Below, in pieces: positions 24,908 through 34,669 of a stretch of 63,096 nucleotides of DNA (position 1 is its first letter; each line of letters starts with the position of its first letter). Made by a program: the position numbers and the translations under genes. The notes beneath the pieces were generated by a model. The model did no database searches, had not been told where the DNA came from, and saw nothing but the letters and a program-made list of their open reading frames with translations. The DNA is from G020354945 sp964570585 (GTDB taxonomy: Bacteria; Omnitrophota; Gorgyraeia; JABMRG01; JAFGKX01), in the NCBI GenBank assembly GCA_964570585.1, contig CAZMYR010000007.1:1-63096 (forward strand), given 5' to 3'.

Positions 24908-25446
24908 ATAGAACCTTTCGGGGTAAGGGTGGACTTAAAAAGGACAATTTCTTCAACCAGAAGCTTCGAAGACGAAGAAAAATTTTTCTCTTTCTCAATA
25001 GTTTTTATTAAGCGTTGCCTGTTTTTTGCAGAACGTACCCTTCCTAGAGTAAGATGAGGAGAAAACGGCCGTTTCTCCTTTTCAAATCTTTTTTTGCTCA
25101 ATTCCTCTTCAATAGATTGGTATATATCGCCGGTTTTATCAACTCCTTCATCCATTCCTGCCCATATAACTCTGGGATAGGAAATCTTAGGAAAAGCACC
25201 AATCTCCGCAAGATGAATTTGGTAGGTTTTAAAATCCGAAGTTATTTTTTTAACAGTATTTTTTACCTTCTCAATCTGTTCATCGATTATATTACCTAAA
25301 AATTTCAATGTAAGATGAATGTTCTCAGGTTTTACCCACTTTACATCTGCATCAGCAGCTTTTAGTTTAACCTGGAGAGATTCTAACTCCTTATGAAGAT
25401 TTTCATTAAGAGCTATGGCAATAAAGCTTCTTGTGGTTTTAGCCAT
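24868..25446 (-). CDS. thpR: RNA 2',3'-cyclic phosphodiesterase (LigT/ThpR)
   Basis: A 192-residue 2H phosphoesterase with the two HxTx motifs HLTLKFLG (about residue 45) and HLTLGRV (about residue 131). It opens 2',3'-cyclic phosphates on RNA; the in vivo substrate is unknown. It starts MAKTTRSFIAIALNE and overlaps the end of cinA by eight bases, so cinA-thpR form a - strand operon. Its 3' end overlaps pgpA. Confidence 0.92.
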   Translation of the reverse strand: MAKTTRSFIAIALNENLHKELESLQVKLKAADADVKWVKPENIHLTLKFLGNIIDEQIEKVKNTVKKITSDFKTYQIHLAEIGAFPKISYPRVIWAGMDEGVDKTGDIYQSIEEELSKKRFEKEKRPFSPHLTLGRVRSAKNRQRLIKTIEKEKNFSSSSKLLVEEIVLFKSTLTPKGSIYEPIFKGSLVKT

Positions 25447-26683
25447 ATAGCAGATACCTCCGCAACATATTCAATGCTGCCTGGCTTGAGAAATGTTTTA
25501 TAATTTTCCGCTCACCAGAAAAATGGAATTCCTTGCAAATTATCTTATTTTTAGTTGCAATGGCTATATAAACGAGACCAACGGATTTTTGTTTTGTTCC
25601 CCCTGAAGGACCGGCAATTCCGGTTATAGATAGACCAATATCTACATTGGCTAATTCTTTAACATTTTTAGCCATTAACTTAGCAGTTTGTCTGCTGACT
25701 GCACCATATTTTTTTATTATTTCTTCCGGTACGCCTAACAGTTGGGTTTTCGACTTATTAGAGTAAGCTATAATAGAATGCATAAGGTAATTTGACGAGC
25801 CTGGTATATCAGTGAGCCTGTTAGATAAAAGACCGCCAGTACAGGATTCAGCGATAGCAATTGTCTTTTTATTTTTCCTAAGTAATCTAGCTACAATACC
25901 TTCCAATGTTTCATTATCGCAGCCAAAGATTAAATTACCTAAGCGCTTTCTAATTTGTTTTTCAACAGAAAGGATATTTTTTTGGGCTTCTTTTTCATTC
26001 TTCGCTTTTGTCATTATTTTAATATCTATTTGTGCAGGATGGGCATAAATACCGACAGTTGTATTGCCGGACATATGCAGGATTTTTTTTACCTTTGGAT
26101 GAACCTGGCTTTCGGCTAAACCCGTTGTTTTGAGAACTTTTGATTTTATTATTTTAGATTTTTTATAGGTAAACTTTTTTAAATATGTGACCATATCGCG
26201 TTCTACCATAGGAATGAGTTCCCGTGGAGGGCCAGGCAGAGCTATTAGGATTTTTTCGCTCTTTTTTGCAATTATTCCAGGGGCAGTGCCTACGTCATTC
26301 TTAAGCCACCTTGAACCTTGAGGGATATATGCCTGCCTTACGTTGTTTTTAGGGGTTTTTATGTGCCTTTTTTTAAAATGGTCTTCTATTCTCTGCCATA
26401 TTTGGTCTTTATATATCAGTTTTTTATCAAGTACTCTGGCGATAGTTTCTAAAGTAATATCATCCACAGTCGGCCCTAAACCGCCGGTGGTTATTACAAT
26501 ATCAGAGCGCCCTAAGGCTCTTTGTATTGCTGCATAAAGTCGTAAGGGGTTGTCACCAATGGTAGTGTGGTAATATACATCTATACCTAACTCAGCCAAT
26601 TTCCTTGAAAGATAGGCAGAATTTGTATTTACAATATGACCCAACAATATCTCTGTACCGATATTAATTATCTCCGCTTTCAT
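25439..26683 (-). CDS. cinA: CinA: MoCF domain with nicotinamide-nucleotide amidase
   Basis: The 414-residue protein has an N-terminal MoCF-type domain (MKAEIINIGTEILLGHIVNTN, TTGGLGPTVDDIT) and a C-terminal PncC deamidase domain (AIAESCTGGLLSNRLTDIPG, SITGIAGPSGGTKQKSVGLV). It deamidates nicotinamide mononucleotide in pyridine-nucleotide recycling; COG1058 ADP-ribose pyrophosphatase activity is known for the N-terminal domain. cinA is often next to recA; here recA is 8.3 kb away and divergent, with a large secreted protein gene between them. The first 88 codons and promoter exist twice (see 34406-34725). AGGGAGC precedes the ATG. Confidence 0.95.
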   Translation of the reverse strand: MKAEIINIGTEILLGHIVNTNSAYLSRKLAELGIDVYYHTTIGDNPLRLYAAIQRALGRSDIVITTGGLGPTVDDITLETIARVLDKKLIYKDQIWQRIEDHFKKRHIKTPKNNVRQAYIPQGSRWLKNDVGTAPGIIAKKSEKILIALPGPPRELIPMVERDMVTYLKKFTYKKSKIIKSKVLKTTGLAESQVHPKVKKILHMSGNTTVGIYAHPAQIDIKIMTKAKNEKEAQKNILSVEKQIRKRLGNLIFGCDNETLEGIVARLLRKNKKTIAIAESCTGGLLSNRLTDIPGSSNYLMHSIIAYSNKSKTQLLGVPEEIIKKYGAVSRQTAKLMAKNVKELANVDIGLSITGIAGPSGGTKQKSVGLVYIAIATKNKIICKEFHFSGERKIIKHFSSQAALNMLRRYLLYG

Positions 26684-26739
26684 TAATAGCTCCCTGAATC
26701 ATTATTATATAAAATATTTCTTACAAAAAGCAAGGAAAA
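26420..26739. repeat. 320-bp direct repeat, copy 1 (cinA start)
   Basis: Bases 26420-26739 match 34406-34725 without a difference that I can find, in the same orientation and at a constant offset of 7986. The unit holds the first 88 codons of cinA, its ribosome binding site and its promoter. Confidence 0.95.
26704..26733 (-). promoter_or_regulatory. Probable cinA promoter
   Basis: On the - strand, TTGCTT (26733-26728), an 18-base spacer and a consensus TATAAT (26709-26704) lie just upstream of the cinA ATG. The leader is about 15 bases. It is inside the repeat and so is duplicated at 34690-34719. Confidence 0.6.
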
Positions 26740-26868
26740 AATGTGGAATATTTTTTAGTTTTGTGTGTCATATATAATAGAAGCGAAATTATAGCTCAAA
26801 AGTGGTGTTTTTTATTAAATAAAAAATAAAGGCAAAAATCAGCCGGTTCTGACCATCAGCCCAAACCC

Positions 26869-26897
26869 TTGACTTTTTCAAGATTGTGGTGTATATT
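26869..26897 (+). promoter_or_regulatory. Sigma-70-type promoter for the giant secreted protein
   Basis: TTGACT (26869-26874), a 17-base spacer and TATATT (26892-26897). It is in the 438-bp divergent gap 26684-27121, which holds no gene; a leader of about 215 bases would precede ATG 27122. I do not recognise a riboswitch in that leader. Confidence 0.6.
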
Positions 26898-27121
26898 TAG
26901 AGTAGATGATACATAAATTAAGAGCAGGAAAGGATGCGTTATGCATTTTGTCCAAATTTTGAACTTGAATGTAAAAGCGCATAGTTATCTCCATATATAA
27001 AATAATATTTTTTTGTCTTGTTATTTAAGACTTTAAAGAAGTCAATAGAAACTCTATAGTGCTTAATGTGGCAATAATATCGACTTAAAGGCGTGATGTA
27101 AAAAAATGGGAGTTAAATAAA

Positions 27122-30100
27122 ATGAGATGGACAAAGATATTTTTAAGTGCAGGGGTAATATTCTTTTTATTGACCAACATAAATTCTGGTTTTTCATATG
27201 GGGAGGAGTCCGATAAGCCTGACCTTACAGTATATGATATATACAACGATAATGGAAAACTTTCCATCAAAATAGGCAATATCGGGCAAGGAGAAGTCCC
27301 TCCAGGCAAAGGGAAGTTATACATTTGGATAGACGACCAACTCGTCTGGACATATGGCCTGAGCACACTTTATGATCAGTCATTCCGATTCCCCGGAGGA
27401 AGAACCGTCGTCCAGCCCCAGGGCCTTTCCGGACAACATACCATTCGAGCGGAGATTGACCCTACCAATGTAATCGATGAGGCTAATGAAGAAGATAACA
27501 GCATGAAAAAAGTCATCGGTTTAGGAGGTATAGACATAATCGAGGCATCAGCAAAAGTAGCCAATTATATGGAGGAATATAGAAAATTGCCGCCGAAAGT
27601 AACTATTGGTGGCACCACCCTAAATATGGCGGAATACTTATACGCCGCAGCAAAAGCAATAATTAGTATCAATGATGGTACGTTTGAAGATTTCAATATC
27701 CAAAATATCCCTTATATAAACCCTCCCGCGAATCCATATATATTTATAGACCTGGATGACTCTGTCTATGGTCAGCCCCTAACCAAAGAAGAATTTATTG
27801 AGTTTATGTCAGGCGTTGCTTTCAGCCTGTGCTCTTCAGATGCACCTGATAAATTTGAGATTAAAACGGCAGAGATAAGATATTGCGAAACCGTGCATTT
27901 TGCAGCTTGTCTGTTGAGGTTTTATGAATTTTTTGGTTTTCTGCCCCAACAACAGGATATTTTAATTATTTGCCCGAAAGGGCTGGTCCCCTGGGATACG
28001 CCAGAAGGTTACGAAGAATATACATCAGCGGTAAATAGTTGGTACCCGCGTTACGAGCCGGACACAATGTATAGTTTTAGAAGATACAATTGGTGCTGTG
28101 TAGGTTATTATGAAATGTTCAAAAAAGCAAAAGAAATCATAGGAATTGAAACAGATTTGTATAAAGCAGGGGAATCAATTTATAATTATGTTAGAAATCA
28201 TTGGAAACAAGATGGGTGGAATTATTTTATAGGGCCCGCCCCTTTTAAGGACCAACCTTGCTCCGCGTTAGAAAATTTACGGCTTGAACGCTCGAATAGT
28301 GCTTTTCAATCTTACAAAATGGTTGGCCTTTATCGTTCTTTAGGATTACCCGCTAAAGAAAGCCGATTATATTTACCCGGCAGTGGGTGGGTTAATATAG
28401 ACGTTCATTTTACATTCGGAAGGGATCCAGATAGTAATAAACATAATCAGCAACATGAACCTCCTTGGGACGATTTATCTTTACCTTCCAAAGAGGATGA
28501 TTTTATCTCTGTTATAAAAAATATAATGGCTATCCCAGAGACTGAAACAACAACTTTTAACAGTATTTTTATAAATCCCACTGATGTTAAAGAATATGGA
28601 GCACCTTTTATAGTGGATTCTGCGGCGGAGGGCGGTTTTGATTCTATTATAGTTACAGTAAAGACTGCAAGAGGACATCTTTATTACGATAGTATACTAT
28701 TCCCCGAAAGAAAAGAAGAAGATGTCTTAACTCCTTTAATTGAGGAAGCTCATTCAAAAGGTGTTAAAATATTTATTGGTTTTACCACCCTAATGGATCA
28801 TTTCGATCATACTTGTAAATGGCAGCTTCTTCAATGGCAACAAATGGATGTTGGAAAGTCCCTTGAGGTGGAAAATTATCCGAATAAGTTGATTTGTCCA
28901 GCAGTAAGAGAGTACAGAGATATGCTAACTCAAATGCTTTCTGAGATAATCACAGACTATAATATAGATGGAGTGGTATTAAACCAATTGGTTTGGGCCA
29001 CTAATGGAGGACATCCTGATTGTGATCCATATAGAGGTGAAGATAATTGGCAGCAAAATCTTTTGGTTGAGTATGCACAGGCACTTGTGGATACAATTAA
29101 GTCACACGACCCTAATATAGAAGTAATTCTACAGTGTATAGATCCACATACTAGATCATATCCCGGTACAATAACTTTATCTTCAGACCCTACTTTATAT
29201 AATTCCATAAATGGTTTAGATGGTATATTAATTGCCTTTTCACGGGTTAATTGGATTAAATCGATAATATATGATGATATCCCCTCTATTGCTAATACAG
29301 CTAACGTCTATATAGCAGCAACTGCCATACCTGTTATATTTTCATTTTATTTAAACGATGAGTGGGAATATCCAGCTGAGTTATATCATGGACTATCTAG
29401 ATACGTTAAAAGTCTAGGTATTGAAGGAATAAATTTTCATAGCCCCGTATCTGCTGATGGAGAATTTGGCTATGCCTTTACTCGTTCGCAGTATGAAAAA
29501 ATAAAGAATATAAAGTTTATCGTGAATAACCCCCCCGTTTTAGGCCCAATAGGAAATAAAGAAGTCAACGAAGGAGAAATCTTAGAATTTACTATCAAGG
29601 CCACCGACCCGGATGGAGACTTCCTAAGTTATTCTGCCTCCCACCTGCCTCGGGGTGCATCCTTTGATCCAGCTACCCACACCTTCAGCTGGAGACCTGA
29701 TTATACTCAGGCAGGTACCTACCCTGAAATACATTTTGCAGTATCTGATGGAAAACTTACTGACTCAGAGACCATCACCATCACTGTCAATGATGCTCCC
29801 CGGGCACCGGTATTCGGCTCAGACTTAGGAGACAAGCAGATAGATGAGGGTAAATTATTGAAATTTGTAGTAAGAGCCACTGCCCCTGATGGAGACCGCA
29901 TGGTAAGCCTTGGGGTTGAAGGCTTGCCGGAAGGTGCAAATTTTAAATTTTTGAAGAAAGCAATTGTACGCCCAAAACCTAATATTGCCGCTGTCTTCAA
30001 CTGGGAACCTGACTACAACCAGGCAGGTCAATACCAGGTCACCTTCATTGCCAAGAATGAGCAACGCCTCTCAACTTCAGAGACCATCACCATCGCTGTT

Positions 30101-33100
30101 AATGATGTCAACCGGCCTCCGGTAATAGATGAGGTTGCGGACCAGGTAATGAATGAGGCAGAAGAGCTACGCCTGGTAATCAATGCCTCTGACCCGGATG
30201 GAGAGCCTGTCCATTTCCTGTTAGGTCCAAAGCTGCCTCACTTTGCTGAAAAAAGCGGATACCAAGACCATGCCGAAATAATCTTTAAACCCGGCTATGA
30301 TGATGCTGGGGTATATAATATAACCATAGGGGTTGAGGACCAGGCAGGCCTAACGGCCAGCACAAGCTTTGCCCTAACCGTCAATGACGTCTCCCGGGCG
30401 CCGGTATTCGATTCAGACCTGGGAAACAAGCAGATAGATGAAGGTAAATTATTGAGATTTGTAGTAACTGCCAGTGACCCGGACGGAGGCCACATGGTAG
30501 GCCTCAGGGCTGAAGGCCTGCCGGAGGGCGCAGAGTTTAAAAGTATGATGAGAATAGCTGTATATCCAAATCCTCATATTGCCGCTGTATTCAACTGGAG
30601 GCCTGACTATAATCAGGCCGGTCAATACCAGGTCAGCTTCATTGCCGAAAATAAACAAGGCCTCTCAACTTCTAAGACCATCACCATCACTGTAAACAAT
30701 GTCTCCCGGGCGCCGGTATTCGATTCAGACCTGGGAAACAAGCAGATAGATGAAGGTAAATTATTGAGATTTGTAGTAACTGCCAGTGACCCGGACGGAG
30801 GCCACATGGTAGGCCTCAGGGCTGAAGGCCTGCCGGAGGGCGCAGAGTTTAAAAGTATGATGAGAATAGCTGTATATCCAAATCCTCATATTGCCGCTGC
30901 CTTCAGCTGGAGACCTGACTACAATCAGGCCGGTAAATACCAGGTCAGCTTCATTGCCAAAAATAGACAAGGCCAATCAAGCTCTCAGAGCATCACCATC
31001 ACCGTCAATGATGTAGCCCAAAACAGATCCCCTGAGTTTGAAGTTACTGATAAACAGGTAAATGAAGGGGAAAATCTCCAATTTAAGATTGTGGCCAGAG
31101 ACCCTGATGGTGATACACCAACCATGAAGGCAGAAGGCCTGCCCCAGGGAGCAACATTTAAGGAAGACGAAGTCCAGCCTATCCTACCTGAGGTAAGGTA
31201 TTATACCTTTGATTGGACACCAACTCATGAGCAGGCAGGAGAATATCCTATCAAGTTTGTTGCTACTGATGGAGACTCGGAAACCTCTCAGAGCATCACC
31301 ATCACCGTCAATGATGTCCCCAGGGCGCCGGTATTCGATTCAGACCTGGGAAACAAGCAGATAGATGAAGGTAAATTATTGAGATTTGTAGTAACTGCCA
31401 GTGACCCGGACGGAGGCCACATGGTAGGCCTCAGGGCTGAAGGCCTGCCGGAGGGCGCAGAGTTTAAAAGTATGATGAGAATAGCTGTATATCCAAATCC
31501 TCATATTGCCGCTGCATTTAGCTGGAAGCCTGACTACAATCAGGCAGGTGAATATAAGGTTACCTTCATTGCAGGACGCAACCCAACCTCTGAGACCATC
31601 ACCATCACTGTCAATGATGTCAACCGACCACCGGTAATAGAGCAGATTCCAGATAAGATAATGAACGAGGCAGAAGAACTACGCATAGCAATCAAGGCAT
31701 ACGACCCAGATAATGAGCCCGTCCACTTCTTATTAGGTCCAAACATACCTCACTTCGCAGAAAAAACCGGTTATGAGGACCACGCAGAAATAGTCTTTAA
31801 ACCTGGCTATGATGATGCCGGAGTATATGAAAATATCACTGTAGGTGTGGAAGATCAGGCAGGCCTAACCGACAGCACAAGCTTTAAGTTAACTGTAAAT
31901 AATATCAACAGACCCAAAGCCCCTTCTAATCTTAGCGCGACCGCTCATCCGGCATCGGGCGTTATATCTCTTTCATGGCAGGATAACTCAAACGATGAAG
32001 ACGGATTTATAATAGAGAAAAGTTTAGATGGAGTATCCTTTACTGATGCCGGATCAACCCGAACCAATGTTACAAATATTTGTGTCGATTCGGTTACCCC
32101 AGATACCACATACTATTACAGGATACTGGCCTATAAGCAGGTGGGCACTTCTGTCCTAAAATCAGAATGGTCAAACGTAGCTAAGATAATAATTCCACCG
32201 CTACCAAAAATCCCAACCAATCTTAGCGTTATTGTTGCTACGCCACCGGCCGTAATATCCTTTTCGTGGCAGGATAACTCAGACAATGAAGACGGATTTG
32301 TGATAGAAAGAAGCCTGGACGGTGTGTCATTTATTGCCTCTATACCAGTCCCAGCCAATACTACAACCTTGGTCGATTATCTTATTCCAAATACTACATA
32401 CTATCACCGAGTAGCGGCATATAAACGCGTGGGCACCTCTGTCCTGAAGTCAGGGTGGTCAAATGTGGTAAAAGTGATAACGCTTCCTCTAAATCAGCCC
32501 CCCGTACTTGACCTCATAGGTGATAAGACTATTGATGAGGGAGAGTTATTGAGATTTGAGGTCTCTGCCACCGACCCGGATGGAGATTCCCTAAGTTATT
32601 CTGCCTCCCGCCTGCCTCAGGGTGCATCTTTTGAGCCAGCTACCCATATCTTCAGCTGGAGACCTGATTATGTTCAGGCAGACACCTACCCCGGAATACA
32701 TTTTAAGGTATCTGACGGAGAGCTTACTGACTCAGAAGAGGTTGCCATTCAGGTAAATAATGTTATAGTTGAACCACCTACAGTTTCCCTGAGTGTAGAG
32801 CCTACAACATTAGGGGTTAATGAACCCTTTACAGTAACAGTGAGTGGAGAATCACCAGTTGGGCTTGCCTCGGTATGGTGGTTTGTGGAAGATAAAGATA
32901 ATTTCTCCTCTTGCAATATCCCAGGTACTGTGGATGGGGTCTCCCGTAATCTTGCCCCAGCCCAAGACTTTGGTGCAGGTAGTGGAACTACCAACTATAC
33001 CTATACCAGGAGAGTAACCATTAATGAAGCTGGTAAGTACAAAATCAAGGCCAATGCCAGGGACATCCTATATCCTGTCCCTGGAGAACCACATCAGGCT

Positions 33101-34123
33101 TCAGAGGGGGCAGGAATGGCTATGGTTTTAGTTAATGTAGAGGATAAGGATATCACCAAACCCACAGTATCCATTTCCATCACACCAGGAAACCCAACTA
33201 ACGCAGACAGGATAACCTTTACAGCCACAGCCTCAGATGACCATGCTCTTGGTAGCGTCTACATAAACATAAATGGCAAAACCGTAATAGGAAGTTATAC
33301 ATCTCCGGTTACCTACACAGGAGGTCCTTACAAGGCTGGCCAGACCATCAAATACTTTGCTGGTGCATATGATAAGGCTGGAAACTATAATTCCACAGGA
33401 AGTAAAAAGGTATATATAAATCCAGCTTCTCCTAAAGCTCCGTCAGATATTACTGTTGCTGGCGTATCATCCACTTGGATAACTCTTACATGGCGAGATA
33501 ACTCAGATAATGAAGACGGGTTTAAGGTAGAAAAAAGCTTAGACGGTTCCTTATTTACCCATTTAACAACAGTTTCATTTAAATGCAGAAGCATTAGTGA
33601 TATGAACCTTAACCCAAATACCAAATATTATTACAGAGTATATGCATATAATGCTGGAGGTGATTCACCCTATTCAAATATAGCCTCAGCAAAAACACTG
33701 CCAATGAATCAACCACCAGCCTTACATCCTATAGGCGTAGGCAACAAAACTGTAGATGAAAGCCAGTTATTAAGATTTTGGGTCTCAGGTACTGACCCTG
33801 ATGGGGACCAATTAACATATTTAGCCAGTAATTTACCTCAGGGTGCAAGTAAGCTAGTAAAGATGTTATATCTAAAAAAGTACCGGAACGAATATTTCCT
33901 ATGGAGAGGTAAAGATGCAAATAATAGCTATAGGGTAAAATATTCTTACCAAGTCGATGAAGGAAATTGGAGCAAGCTTTCACGCAAGAGAAGGATAAGA
34001 ATCTCTAAGGTATCAAAAGGCCTGGAACCAGGTGTTCATCTCTTTTCTGTTAAGGCCATAGATAAATATGGCACTGAATCAGAACCAATGAGTATTAAGT
34101 TTAGTGTAAAACAACCCACGTAA
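27122..34123 (+). CDS. Giant secreted multidomain protein (CARDB, PMBR-like, transglutaminase-like, GH-like, cadherin/Ig, Fn3)
   Basis: A 2333-residue protein with a signal peptide (about 1-25). Domains in order: CARDB-like (33-138); a segment like the pseudomurein-binding repeat (about 142-187: VANYMEEYRKLPPKVTIGG); a transglutaminase-like region (about 340-430) whose expected catalytic Cys is not seen (RSNSAFQSYKMVGLYRSLG) although WVNIDVH remains; a TIM-barrel region like the GHL10/DUF187 glycoside-hydrolase families (about 462-800); seven or eight cadherin-like/He_PIG domains (802-1595, EGELLRF...ATDPDGD, FSWRPDY.QAG); two Fn3 (1598-1790); another cadherin-like; two Ig-like (1883-2100); Fn3 (2104-2197); and a cadherin-like start that breaks at about 2245 into an unrelated C-terminus. 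No anchor motif is visible. It probably acts on or binds a cell surface or polysaccharide. It lies between two copies of the cinA start, suggesting acquisition. Confidence 0.8.
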   Translation: MRWTKIFLSAGVIFFLLTNINSGFSYGEESDKPDLTVYDIYNDNGKLSIKIGNIGQGEVPPGKGKLYIWIDDQLVWTYGLSTLYDQSFRFPGGRTVVQPQGLSGQHTIRAEIDPTNVIDEANEEDNSMKKVIGLGGIDIIEASAKVANYMEEYRKLPPKVTIGGTTLNMAEYLYAAAKAIISINDGTFEDFNIQNIPYINPPANPYIFIDLDDSVYGQPLTKEEFIEFMSGVAFSLCSSDAPDKFEIKTAEIRYCETVHFAACLLRFYEFFGFLPQQQDILIICPKGLVPWDTPEGYEEYTSAVNSWYPRYEPDTMYSFRRYNWCCVGYYEMFKKAKEIIGIETDLYKAGESIYNYVRNHWKQDGWNYFIGPAPFKDQPCSALENLRLERSNSAFQSYKMVGLYRSLGLPAKESRLYLPGSGWVNIDVHFTFGRDPDSNKHNQQHEPPWDDLSLPSKEDDFISVIKNIMAIPETETTTFNSIFINPTDVKEYGAPFIVDSAAEGGFDSIIVTVKTARGHLYYDSILFPERKEEDVLTPLIEEAHSKGVKIFIGFTTLMDHFDHTCKWQLLQWQQMDVGKSLEVENYPNKLICPAVREYRDMLTQMLSEIITDYNIDGVVLNQLVWATNGGHPDCDPYRGEDNWQQNLLVEYAQALVDTIKSHDPNIEVILQCIDPHTRSYPGTITLSSDPTLYNSINGLDGILIAFSRVNWIKSIIYDDIPSIANTANVYIAATAIPVIFSFYLNDEWEYPAELYHGLSRYVKSLGIEGINFHSPVSADGEFGYAFTRSQYEKIKNIKFIVNNPPVLGPIGNKEVNEGEILEFTIKATDPDGDFLSYSASHLPRGASFDPATHTFSWRPDYTQAGTYPEIHFAVSDGKLTDSETITITVNDAPRAPVFGSDLGDKQIDEGKLLKFVVRATAPDGDRMVSLGVEGLPEGANFKFLKKAIVRPKPNIAAVFNWEPDYNQAGQYQVTFIAKNEQRLSTSETITIAVNDVNRPPVIDEVADQVMNEAEELRLVINASDPDGEPVHFLLGPKLPHFAEKSGYQDHAEIIFKPGYDDAGVYNITIGVEDQAGLTASTSFALTVNDVSRAPVFDSDLGNKQIDEGKLLRFVVTASDPDGGHMVGLRAEGLPEGAEFKSMMRIAVYPNPHIAAVFNWRPDYNQAGQYQVSFIAENKQGLSTSKTITITVNNVSRAPVFDSDLGNKQIDEGKLLRFVVTASDPDGGHMVGLRAEGLPEGAEFKSMMRIAVYPNPHIAAAFSWRPDYNQAGKYQVSFIAKNRQGQSSSQSITITVNDVAQNRSPEFEVTDKQVNEGENLQFKIVARDPDGDTPTMKAEGLPQGATFKEDEVQPILPEVRYYTFDWTPTHEQAGEYPIKFVATDGDSETSQSITITVNDVPRAPVFDSDLGNKQIDEGKLLRFVVTASDPDGGHMVGLRAEGLPEGAEFKSMMRIAVYPNPHIAAAFSWKPDYNQAGEYKVTFIAGRNPTSETITITVNDVNRPPVIEQIPDKIMNEAEELRIAIKAYDPDNEPVHFLLGPNIPHFAEKTGYEDHAEIVFKPGYDDAGVYENITVGVEDQAGLTDSTSFKLTVNNINRPKAPSNLSATAHPASGVISLSWQDNSNDEDGFIIEKSLDGVSFTDAGSTRTNVTNICVDSVTPDTTYYYRILAYKQVGTSVLKSEWSNVAKIIIPPLPKIPTNLSVIVATPPAVISFSWQDNSDNEDGFVIERSLDGVSFIASIPVPANTTTLVDYLIPNTTYYHRVAAYKRVGTSVLKSGWSNVVKVITLPLNQPPVLDLIGDKTIDEGELLRFEVSATDPDGDSLSYSASRLPQGASFEPATHIFSWRPDYVQADTYPGIHFKVSDGELTDSEEVAIQVNNVIVEPPTVSLSVEPTTLGVNEPFTVTVSGESPVGLASVWWFVEDKDNFSSCNIPGTVDGVSRNLAPAQDFGAGSGTTNYTYTRRVTINEAGKYKIKANARDILYPVPGEPHQASEGAGMAMVLVNVEDKDITKPTVSISITPGNPTNADRITFTATASDDHALGSVYININGKTVIGSYTSPVTYTGGPYKAGQTIKYFAGAYDKAGNYNSTGSKKVYINPASPKAPSDITVAGVSSTWITLTWRDNSDNEDGFKVEKSLDGSLFTHLTTVSFKCRSISDMNLNPNTKYYYRVYAYNAGGDSPYSNIASAKTLPMNQPPALHPIGVGNKTVDESQLLRFWVSGTDPDGDQLTYLASNLPQGASKLVKMLYLKKYRNEYFLWRGKDANNSYRVKYSYQVDEGNWSKLSRKRRIRISKVSKGLEPGVHLFSVKAIDKYGTESEPMSIKFSVKQPT
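30398..30587 (+). repeat. Intragenic 190-bp repeat, copy 1
   Basis: GCGCCGGTATTCGATTCAGA through GCCGCTG, encoding most of one cadherin-like domain. It is repeated essentially base for base at 30710-30899 and 31325-31514, far closer than the other domains of the protein. Confidence 0.92.
30710..30899 (+). repeat. Intragenic 190-bp repeat, copy 2
   Basis: Second copy, 312 bp (104 codons, one domain) after the first. Confidence 0.92.
31325..31514 (+). repeat. Intragenic 190-bp repeat, copy 3
   Basis: Third copy, separated from the second by one different cadherin-like domain (PEFEVTDKQVNEGENLQF). Confidence 0.92.
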
Positions 34124-34405
34124 TTTTAATGATAAGAATTTGCTATTGGTACTCTCCCAGCGTAGCCTTAGGCTACATTCTACCATCCTTAAAGACTGCG
34201 AAAGCCGTTATATTCCTTGGGCAACTTTGACCAACTCTAGGCCTTCTAAACCCCCTATTTTTGCTATCCTAAATGTGACTTTACCGTAGCTTATTATTAT
34301 CGAAACCCAACCAAGGCTATTCTAGAGCCCCTCCCCTGGACTGTCATAGGAAGAGGAGAGAGAGCTAATCTATAGGGCTAATCCATGATGATTTTTATAA
34401 ATTAA
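34124..34405. other. Spacer after the giant gene, no gene recognised
   Basis: 282 bases. A perfect GTAGCCTTAGGCTAC palindrome is at about 34162-34176. On the - strand a short open frame ending at 34208 reads SYGKVTFRIAKIGGLEGLEL; I do not recognise it and it has no start codon or ribosome binding site, so it may be a gene remnant brought in with the giant gene. Confidence 0.5.
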
Positions 34406-34669
34406 TTTTTTATCAAGTACTCTGGCGATAGTTTCTAAAGTAATATCATCCACAGTCGGCCCTAAACCGCCGGTGGTTATTACAATATCAGAGCGCCCTA
34501 AGGCTCTTTGTATTGCTGCATAAAGTCGTAAGGGGTTGTCACCAATGGTAGTGTGGTAATATACATCTATACCTAACTCAGCCAATTTCCTTGAAAGATA
34601 GGCAGAATTTGTATTTACAATATGACCCAACAATATCTCTGTACCGATATTAATTATCTCCGCTTTCAT
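34370..34669 (-). pseudogene. cinA: Truncated duplicate of cinA (first 88 codons)
   Basis: The frame starts with the same MKAEIINIGTEILLG and is identical to cinA for its first 90 or so residues, then changes abruptly after KKLIYK to NHHGLAL and a stop. It keeps the promoter and ribosome binding site of cinA but lacks the amidase domain and half of the MoCF domain, so it is not functional as CinA. It marks the original cinA-recA boundary. Confidence 0.93.

Noticed and set aside
26898..27121. A riboswitch in the leader of the giant gene
   Set aside because: No c-di-GMP, SAM, THF or other known aptamer pattern could be recognised; only weak AT-rich pairings.
30398..31514. Repeated units considered as a CRISPR array
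   Set aside because: Units are about 190 bp, in frame, unequally spaced and encode protein domains. No short regular repeat with spacers exists in the window.
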